This document shows, in pieces, positions 30,870 to 35,052 of a stretch of 35,052 nucleotides of DNA. The notes under the pieces are model-generated. The model worked only from the letters and a program-made list of their open reading frames with translations. It was not told the DNA's origin and ran no database searches. The stretch covers positions 1 through 35,052 of IMG/VR virus record IMGVR_UViG_3300043398_000349; one strand, written 5' to 3'. A program made the position numbers and the translations under genes. The first letter of the stretch is position 1; every line of letters begins with the position of its first letter. This stretch comes from a virus.

Positions 30870-31340
30870 ATGGGCGCAATCATGGGCATCGACCCAGGGA
30901 AAAACGGTGCGGTTTGCGTGCTCGGGGAGCCGGAAGAGCCTTATATCTGGTCACTCGACGCCTTCGACTTGGAGAGCCCCAGCTGCAACAAAAATTTCTT
31001 TCAGGTCTGCGCTGAATTCCATGTAACCGGAATTTTCATTGAGCGGGTGACAGCATTCCACGGCGCCTCCTCCTCATCATCGTTCACCTTCGGCAAAGGA
31101 TTTGGTCGATTGATCGGATGGTGTGAGGCGATGATGGCCCGCTATACGCTGGTGCAGCCGAAGGTCTGGCAGAAAGAAATGCACGTGGGCACCGGGACGG
31201 GGACACCGAAAGAAAAAAGCTTTCGCGCAGCACGGCGCCTATTCCCCGAAGTGAATCTCATCCCAGAGGGGAAGAGAAAGCCGAACGATGGCTGGGCCGA
31301 TGCGCTTTTGATTGCTGAATACGGGAGGAGAGTATCTTGA
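30870..31340 (+). CDS. RuvC-like Holliday junction resolvase (phage type)
   Basis: The 156-residue protein has RNase H-fold resolvase motifs: IMGIDPGKNGAVCVLG at the N-terminus with the first catalytic Asp, GIFIERVTAFHGASSSSSF with the catalytic Glu, and PNDGWADALLIAEYGRR with the C-terminal acidic pair. FGKGFGRLIGW is the phage RuvC-type helix. It would resolve branched recombination or replication intermediates before packaging. It follows the small regulator by three bases in one operon. The ATG chosen is the first one; another lies four codons on and fits MGIDPG equally well. Confidence 0.85.
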   Translation: MGAIMGIDPGKNGAVCVLGEPEEPYIWSLDAFDLESPSCNKNFFQVCAEFHVTGIFIERVTAFHGASSSSSFTFGKGFGRLIGWCEAMMARYTLVQPKVWQKEMHVGTGTGTPKEKSFRAARRLFPEVNLIPEGKRKPNDGWADALLIAEYGRRVS

Positions 31341-31450
31341 AAGAGGCCGATCTTGGCAAGATTTTTAAAGGGAAATTAGAGGGGTGGAAATAAACCATGA
31401 GTACAACGACTACATCGATAGTCTTTACAGCGAGGAGGCTTGGATAGCCT
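31337..31450 (+). other. Short region with mini-ORFs, possible gene remnant
   Basis: Between the resolvase and ERF genes, a TTG overlapping the resolvase stop opens an 18-codon frame (MKEADLGKIFKGKLEGWK) ending at 31393. Its start resembles the N-terminus of small phage nuclease genes. A second frame from 31384 reads VEINHEYNDYIDSLYSEEAW and continues into the ERF gene out of frame. The GAGGAGG site for ERF lies at 31429-31437. I see no intact gene, and a remnant is likely. Confidence 0.3.
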
Positions 31451-32233
31451 ATGGAAACGAAAGAGATTGTGCCGGCGGCAGAATTGGAACCTCTCACGCC
31501 AGCGCCAATCAAGATCGCAGGAAGAACCCTCTCCTCGCCAAAGATAGAGCAGATTTGCTCTGCCCTATCCTTAGCGCAGGGCTCTTTCAAGGCCGTAATG
31601 AAGAATGCGATAAACCCCCATTTCAAGAACCGGTACGCCGATCTCTCTTCGATCATCGACTCGACAAGGGACGCTCTGACCGAAAACGGGCTTAGCTTTA
31701 GCCAATTCCCATCATTGGATCAGGGCCGTATTGTTCTAACGACCATTCTTTTTCACAAGTCCGGGCAGTACCTCACCAACGAAGTTAGCCTCAAGGCGAC
31801 CGCCGATACCCCTCAAGCAGCCGGTTCGACGATTACTTACGGGCGGCGATACGGATTGTCAACACTTTTGGGAATATGCGCCGATGACGACGACGACGCC
31901 AACGCGGGCTCTTTTAAGAAGCAGGACAATTTACCGAGATCGGAACAGCGAAATGCAACCGAGCCTAAACCTCCTCCTGCTGGAGCTTCCACAGCGGCGA
32001 AGTCCACAGCGAAGGAATTCGTTTTTAACCGTGATCGACATATTGCTAGTCTTCGTTCGCGCGTTGAGGCCGGGGGTTACTCCGGGGCTATCGCTGAAGA
32101 GATAGCGAACACGGCGGCCGATAAACTTAATGGCATGAAAATAGACGGGCCAGAACTTCTCGACCTTTCAATCAGAGAGGCGGAGATCGACATCAAATCT
32201 CGAAACGGGGTGATAGCGGAATGTCAGGGGTAA
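31451..32233 (+). CDS. ERF-family single-strand annealing protein
   Basis: The 260-residue protein carries the ERF recombinase core: MKNAINPHFKNRYADLSSII, then LTENGLSFSQFPSLDQGRIV, and the signature GSTITYGRRYGLSTLLGI followed by ADDDDDANAG. ERF proteins anneal complementary single strands and work with SSB and nucleases in phage recombination. The middle (about residues 160-195) is a Pro/Ala/Lys linker, and the C-terminus is helical. Its stop overlaps the SSB start by 13 bp, a common arrangement for an annealing protein and its SSB partner. Confidence 0.88.
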   Translation: METKEIVPAAELEPLTPAPIKIAGRTLSSPKIEQICSALSLAQGSFKAVMKNAINPHFKNRYADLSSIIDSTRDALTENGLSFSQFPSLDQGRIVLTTILFHKSGQYLTNEVSLKATADTPQAAGSTITYGRRYGLSTLLGICADDDDDANAGSFKKQDNLPRSEQRNATEPKPPPAGASTAAKSTAKEFVFNRDRHIASLRSRVEAGGYSGAIAEEIANTAADKLNGMKIDGPELLDLSIREAEIDIKSRNGVIAECQG

Positions 32234-32655
32234 ACAAAGCAATCGTTCTGGGGCGGCTCGGTGAGGATCCCAAGCTATCGTATACACCGTCGCAGCAGCC
32301 TGTGGCGAATATGTCGATAGCGACCTCCGAGGTCTGGGAAAAAAACGGCCAGAAGCAAGAGAATACGCAATGGCACAGGGTCATCGTCTGGGGAAAGCAA
32401 GCCGAGAACTGCCACAAGTACTTGACGAAAGGAGCGATGGTTTATGTCGAAGGCAGAATGGAAACTAGAAAATGGACGGATAAAAATGGTGTCGAACGCT
32501 TCACGACCGAGATCATCGCGAGTAACGTTCAATTCACGGGGTCAGCCGAGAAAAGAGAAAAACCACCTACTCCCTCTGATCCGGGCAATTTCAGGCCTAA
32601 TACGGAAGCTAAAAGAGAGCTAGCTCCGATGATGGAAGAGGATATCCCGTTTTGA
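32221..32655 (+). CDS. ssb: Single-stranded DNA-binding protein
   Basis: The 144-residue protein is a bacterial-type OB-fold SSB: NKAIVLGRLGEDPKLSYTPS, then TQWHRVIVWGKQAENCHKYL and KGAMVYVEGRMETRKWTDKN. The C-terminal EEDIPF is the acidic tip that binds partner proteins. The linker is short and polar. The ATG lies within the 3' end of the ERF gene, so the two are produced together. It protects single strands during replication and recombination. Confidence 0.95.
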   Translation: MSGVNKAIVLGRLGEDPKLSYTPSQQPVANMSIATSEVWEKNGQKQENTQWHRVIVWGKQAENCHKYLTKGAMVYVEGRMETRKWTDKNGVERFTTEIIASNVQFTGSAEKREKPPTPSDPGNFRPNTEAKRELAPMMEEDIPF

Positions 32656-32996
32656 ATTGGTGGAAGCGAACGAATTGGTGGAAGCGAACGAATTGGTGGA
32701 AGCGAACGCCAGGAACGGCGCCGACCGTGACGAAAGAGCAACGCGAGAAAAATCGGGTCGAAAAGCTACGAAAGAAATGGCCAGAGCCGAACCGCGTTTG
32801 CCCGGCGTGCGGCGGCAAAATTTTGAGCTTTGGCAGTATTTGCGATATGAGGGAATACCATGAAGGATACTATATTGCTGGCGCGAGCGCGATCCCGATC
32901 CTGCCAATAACCTGTACCAATTGCGGGTATACCTTTATGTTCAACGCAATTAAATTGGGCATCCTCGATGGAACCGGTAAGGAGCTTTTTGAATGA
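32652..32996 (+). CDS. Small zinc-finger protein with NWWKRT repeats
   Basis: A 114-residue protein. The first 19 residues are a triple repeat of NWWKRT produced by an 18-bp tandem repeat that begins over the SSB stop codon (the TTG start overlaps TGA). The rest has two knuckles, CPACGGK and, about 40 residues later, CTNCGYTF, typical of a zinc ribbon. The real start could be further on, after the repeat. It is followed by the DUF6948-like gene with an ATGA overlap. DNA or RNA binding is inferred from the zinc fingers only. Confidence 0.5.
   Translation: MNWWKRTNWWKRTNWWKRTPGTAPTVTKEQREKNRVEKLRKKWPEPNRVCPACGGKILSFGSICDMREYHEGYYIAGASAIPILPITCTNCGYTFMFNAIKLGILDGTGKELFE
32654..32707 (+). repeat. 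Tandem 18-bp repeat, three perfect units
   Basis: Units at 32654-32671, 32672-32689 and 32690-32707 are identical (GAATTGGTGGAAGCGAAC). Length 18 keeps the frame, and the first unit overlaps the SSB stop. In another frame the same repeat reads VEANEL. It probably arose by slippage. Confidence 0.97.
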
Positions 32997-33274
32997 AGTA
33001 CGTAATCTGTCGCACGTATTCGGCCGGTGTTTTCGCCGGCGAGTTTGAATCTCGCAACGGTCAGGAGGTGGTGCTGCGTAATGCCCGCAGGTTGTGGTTC
33101 TGGAAAGGCGCAGCGAGCCTGTCCCAACTCGCAATGGAGGGTGTCAAGAAACCCGATGAGTGCAAGTTCCCCTGCGAGGTGAACCGAGTTGAGTTGCTGC
33201 AGGCTATCGAAATTCTGGACGTCACGGACGCAGCGAGGGCTTCGATCGCGGGGGTCCCCGTATGGCAGGAGTAG
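32993..33274 (+). CDS. DUF6948-like phage protein
   Basis: A 93-residue protein (MKYVICRTYSAGVFAGEFES, then NARRLWFWKGAASLSQLAME) that I recognise as the DUF6948-type family, found mainly in phages and prophages. The end (ASIAGVPVWQE) matches the usual C-terminus. Its function is unknown. The ATG overlaps the stop of the zinc-finger gene (ATGA). It is the last well-supported gene of the early operon; the GGGTAC repeat array follows directly. Confidence 0.7.
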   Translation: MKYVICRTYSAGVFAGEFESRNGQEVVLRNARRLWFWKGAASLSQLAMEGVKKPDECKFPCEVNRVELLQAIEILDVTDAARASIAGVPVWQE

Positions 33275-33450
33275 TTGATTACGGGTACGGGTACGGGTAC
33301 GGGTCCGGGTACGGGTACGGGTACGGGTACGGGTACGGGTCCGGGTACGGGTCCGGGTACGGGTCCGGGTACGGGTCCGGGTACGGGTCCGGGTACGGGT
33401 ACGGGGACGGGTACGGGTACGGGTCCGGGGACGGGTCCGGGGACGGGTGA
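33262..33450 (+). CDS. Possible Tyr-Gly/Ser-Gly repeat peptide across the hexamer array
   Basis: The ATG at 33262 overlaps the DUF6948-like gene in another frame and opens a 62-codon frame made almost entirely of YG and SG dipeptides. It ends in TGA one base before the stop of the convergent minus-strand gene. No ribosome site is visible. It may be a translated low-complexity peptide, but the frame could equally be a by-product of the repeat, because a period of six keeps all six frames largely open. Confidence 0.25.
   Translation: MAGVVDYGYGYGYGSGYGYGYGYGYGSGYGSGYGSGYGSGYGSGYGYGDGYGYGSGDGSGDG
33283..33450 (+). repeat. Hexanucleotide array GGGTAC/GGGTCC, 27 units, G-quadruplex-like
   Basis: From 33283 to 33444 the plus strand is 27 consecutive hexamers, mostly GGGTAC, with interspersed GGGTCC and a few GGGGAC near the right end. 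Runs of three or more G recur every six bases with three-base loops, which meets the definition of a G-quadruplex motif many times over. It fills the junction between the converging early (plus) and lysis (minus) operons. No other element of this kind is seen in the window. Confidence 0.97.
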
Positions 33451-33582
33451 TTAGGCGGCAGGGGCCTCCTCAGGCGCCTTCTCATCGACTGTAGGCTCAT
33501 CGGCCTCGTAACCGAACACGTCGGCGAGAATCTCAGCAATGAACTCGAGTGCTTCGACTGCGCGAACCAGTAGAGCTTCCAT
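33451..33582 (-). CDS. Small acidic protein (43 aa) at the end of the lysis cassette
   Basis: This frame is shorter than usual gene cut-offs but well supported: an ATG at 33582 with a near-perfect AGGAGGT site seven bases upstream, which itself overlaps the stop of the transglycosylase gene. The 43-residue product is an N-terminal amphipathic helix (MEALLVRAVEALEFIAEILA) followed by an acidic Pro/Glu-rich tail (EADEPTVDEKAPEEAPAA). It ends at 33451, directly against the repeat array. No family is recognised. Confidence 0.75.
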   Translation of the reverse strand: MEALLVRAVEALEFIAEILADVFGYEADEPTVDEKAPEEAPAA

Positions 33583-33593
33583 GATTTTACCTC

Positions 33594-34049
33594 CTAAAGG
33601 TGTTTAAGAACCTTCTCGACGTAACCCTTGTTGATAAACTCACCCTTCGAATCCAACCGCACCGACCCAGCGTTGTAAGCCGCGATGCGGCCTTCGCGCT
33701 GGGGGTAGATCTTCTCTAGGCGCTTCATGTATTTGACCGCCCACAAGGCCCCCTGGTACGGGTCGCAAAGCTGGGGCAGGGGACCGGCAAAAGAAAGACC
33801 GCGAGCGGTTGCACCCATGATCTGCCCAAGCCCCCATGAGCAGGCGGCGAGCACTTTCTCGGTGTCTTCGGTCACGTGTAGGGCTTTGGCGTAGGTGGAA
33901 GCGGGATATCTGGAAAGGTCGAAGCGCGGCTCGTAACGCACCGCGTAAGGGTCCCAATTGGATTCGACGGTGAAGATCGCGGCCATCACCGCATGATCCA
34001 CCCCAAAGTTCTTCGTAATCGAGGAGAGCATTACGAGGTAGTCTTGCAT
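33594..34049 (-). CDS. Lytic transglycosylase / endolysin
   Basis: The 151-residue protein has the goose-lysozyme/SLT-type pattern: IFTVESNWDPYA with catalytic Glu29, CSWGLGQIMGATARGLS for the G-L-G-Q-I-M motif, and RIAAYNAGSVRL followed by YVEKVLKHL. It would cut peptidoglycan glycan strands and is probably the endolysin. No signal peptide is seen, so export would depend on a holin. It overlaps the preceding membrane/coiled-coil gene by 19 bp. An 11-mer copy lies in it (33653). Confidence 0.85.
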   Translation of the reverse strand: MQDYLVMLSSITKNFGVDHAVMAAIFTVESNWDPYAVRYEPRFDLSRYPASTYAKALHVTEDTEKVLAACSWGLGQIMGATARGLSFAGPLPQLCDPYQGALWAVKYMKRLEKIYPQREGRIAAYNAGSVRLDSKGEFINKGYVEKVLKHL

Positions 34050-34285
34050 TTACCACGGCCCTCGTAATAGGCGAATTTCTTCGCATGTTCCTTCAGGGTC
34101 GCCTCGTGCTCTTTCAGAGCCTCCAACCGCACCGAGAAGTCGACTAGTTTTTCCCGGAGTGCTCCGACCTGCTTGATGAGGTCTTCGACGTCCCGAAGGA
34201 CTTTCGCAACAGCCCACCGAGCAAGTAGGATCGCAAGAGAGAAACCCCCAGTCGCTGAAGCAGCGGCAGTAACCACATGGTCCAT
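34031..34285 (-). CDS. Membrane plus coiled-coil protein, candidate holin or spanin
   Basis: The ATG at 34285 is preferred (GGGAGGGAGG just upstream), giving 84 residues; a longer form from 34309 adds eight. The N-terminus has one transmembrane segment (VVTAAASATGGFSLAILLAR) and is followed by a long charged coiled coil (DLIKQVGALREKLVDFSVRL and onward). This layout fits class II-like holins or inner-membrane spanins, and the gene precedes the endolysin. It carries one CCAACCGCACC copy at 34123. Confidence 0.6.
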   Translation of the reverse strand: MDHVVTAAASATGGFSLAILLARWAVAKVLRDVEDLIKQVGALREKLVDFSVRLEALKEHEATLKEHAKKFAYYEGRGKCKTTS

Positions 34286-34321
34286 ACCTCCCTCCCCAGC
34301 ATTCATCAAGAAAAGCGGGGT

Positions 34322-34588
34322 TTAACGGCCAAGGGCGTCAACCAACGCCTTCACCAGGATATAAGCTTGGGTCGAGATCTCGCCAGCCTCAGCAGCATCA
34401 ATGTCCTTCAGCTCAGGCAAAGCCTTTGGCGCCTCGGTAGCAATGCGGCGGACTTCATCCAGAAGACCAAGGAGGGCCGGGATCGAGCGGAATCCGATGC
34501 CACCCTTAAAGATTTTGACCAACTCGACAGAGATGGTTTGGATGTCGCCAAGAACTTGTTTTGTATGGGCAATGCCAACTAGAGCCAT
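34322..34588 (-). CDS. Small hypothetical protein heading the lysis cassette
   Basis: An 88-residue, mostly helical protein (MALVGIAHTKQVLGDIQTIS at the start, YILVKALVDALGR at the end). The frame is open further upstream to a TTG at 34663, but that start lies exactly inside a promoter-like sequence, so the ATG at 34588 with an AAGGA site is chosen. It is the first gene behind this promoter. No family is recognised. Confidence 0.55.
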   Translation of the reverse strand: MALVGIAHTKQVLGDIQTISVELVKIFKGGIGFRSIPALLGLLDEVRRIATEAPKALPELKDIDAAEAGEISTQAYILVKALVDALGR

Positions 34589-34634
34589 GGCCTTGTAATC
34601 CTTATGGGAACTGATTTTGGTGGTTTCTAGGCCC

Positions 34635-34663
34635 AGTATACCCCCAAGGAATGCCCCCCTCAA
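34635..34663 (-). promoter_or_regulatory. Sigma70-like promoter of the lysis cassette
   Basis: On the minus strand TTGAGG (34658-34663), a 17-bp spacer and TATACT (34635-34640) form a good -35/-10 pair about 45 bp before the ATG at 34588. It is the clearest promoter in the window and supports separate transcription of the lysis genes. Confidence 0.65.
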
Positions 34664-34771
34664 ACCATCGCCGCATCGCCGGGTTGCAGCCCCCGCTCAA
34701 GTTCCCGAAACCACGTCCGTAAAGATATATGTGAGCGGCGACGGGGTTGCTCGCATAAGGGGGAGGGTCAA

Positions 34772-35052
34772 ATGATAACCACGCGAATTTTCATGATCTC
34801 GACAGTTTTAACGGGGATGGCTGGATGCGGTGACGTAAACGTCAATGGGGACCCGACAGTTACAGTCGCCAGCGATCAGGCGAGTGTTGCCTCTACCAAT
34901 TGGAGCGAAGAGGAGACGGCTGAAATTAGGGAGGAGTGCACCGACAGCAACTCAGATCGCCAGAATACCGCACCCGTCTTTTGCAAATGCTACGTGGAAG
35001 CGTTATCGAAGATGACCGACTATGAAACATTCGTTGAAAACAAAGACAAATA
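34772..35052 (+). CDS. Small lipoprotein, running to the right edge
   Basis: The frame starts at an ATG with a GGGAGGG site and encodes a signal peptide with lipobox (MITTRIFMISTVLTGMAGCG; the Cys after LTGMAG would be lipidated). The mature part is acidic and ends with two cysteines in VFCKCYVEALSKM. The frame has 93 codons and is still open at base 35052 (last two bases TA). If the window is a circular genome, base 1 (A) completes TAA and the gene is whole. The product could be a superinfection-exclusion or Rz1-like lipoprotein, but neither is shown. Confidence 0.65.
   Translation, partial: MITTRIFMISTVLTGMAGCGDVNVNGDPTVTVASDQASVASTNWSEEETAEIREECTDSNSDRQNTAPVFCKCYVEALSKMTDYETFVENKDK

Larger units (their letters stand above)
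1402..34133. repeat. Dispersed 11-mer CCAACCGCACC / GGTGCGGTTGG, at least 11 exact copies
   Basis: As CCAACCGCACC on the plus strand it begins at 1402, 6840, 10118, 18129, 29309, 33653 and 34123. As GGTGCGGTTGG it begins at 8737, 19084, 25556 and 26997. Near-copies occur at 4579, 10672, 21344 and 30907. Copies lie in unrelated genes and in more than one reading frame (AVRL, GAVG, PTAP, TNRT), so protein similarity does not explain them. Confidence 0.9.

Noticed and set aside
31384-31695. A 103-codon plus-strand frame over the start of the ERF gene
   Set aside because: Only the first 25 or so residues look protein-like; the rest is an out-of-frame shadow of the ERF gene.
33279-33539. An 86-codon minus-strand frame rich in Pro-Tyr and Pro-Asp
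   Set aside because: It is the reverse reading of the hexamer array and overlaps the better-supported 43-residue gene in another frame.

Overview
The window looks like most or all of the genome of a short-tailed (podovirus-like), tailed bacteriophage of a Gram-negative host. The evidence is an almost continuous late operon on the minus strand (about 26.9 kb down to 0.75 kb) holding small and large terminase, portal, scaffold, major capsid, decoration-type proteins, a Gp4-like adaptor, a Gp10-like tail nozzle, three or four ejection (internal virion) proteins and a tail fibre, with no tape measure or sheath. Gram-negative clues are a BamE-like protein, a lipoprotein with a lipobox, sigma70-like promoters and nonulosonic (sialic-like) acid chemistry. 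The host cannot be named from the sequence. If the two ends of the window are joined, the right-end lipoprotein gene closes on an in-frame TAA, which would fit a complete circular contig of 35,052 bp.

Layout: 0-0.6 kb and 34.8-35.05 kb hold small plus-strand genes (envelope-type proteins). 0.5-4.9 kb is a tightly overlapping minus-strand sugar operon (SDR 4,6-dehydratase, Gfo/Idh oxidoreductase, cytidylyltransferase, class III aminotransferase, GNAT acetyltransferase). 5.2-6.5 kb is the tail fibre gene, split by a 243-nt group I intron. 6.5-13.8 kb holds ejection and tail genes. 13.8-19.5 kb holds capsid, scaffold and accessory head genes, including a Maf/DUF115-type glycosyltransferase. 19.5-26.9 kb holds portal, terminase, a NeuB-type synthase, an orphan DNA methyltransferase and small genes. 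26.96-27.74 kb is a plus-strand trypsin-like protease. 27.7-28.1 kb is a noncoding region with repeated CTGTCCCCAG elements. 28.1-30.6 kb is a PrimPol-type primase and SF3/D5-like helicase pair on the minus strand. 30.6-33.45 kb is a plus-strand early/recombination operon (RHH regulator, RuvC-like nuclease, ERF annealing protein, SSB, zinc-finger protein, DUF6948-like). 33.45-34.6 kb is a minus-strand lysis cassette.

Three observations stand out. First, the tail fibre gene contains a complete small group I intron: P1, P3, P4, P6, P7, P8, P9 and P10 can all be drawn, and splicing restores a normal fibre N-terminus. Second, the phage encodes most of a nonulosonic acid pathway plus a Maf-like transferase placed inside the capsid operon, which suggests that it glycosylates its own virion. 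The NeuB-type gene sits behind a 48-nt copy of the 5' end of the capsid gene. Third, an 11-mer (CCAACCGCACC / GGTGCGGTTGG) occurs at least 11 times, far above chance, in unrelated genes and reading frames. A 27-unit GGGTAC-type hexamer array (G-quadruplex-like) marks the junction where the early and lysis operons converge.
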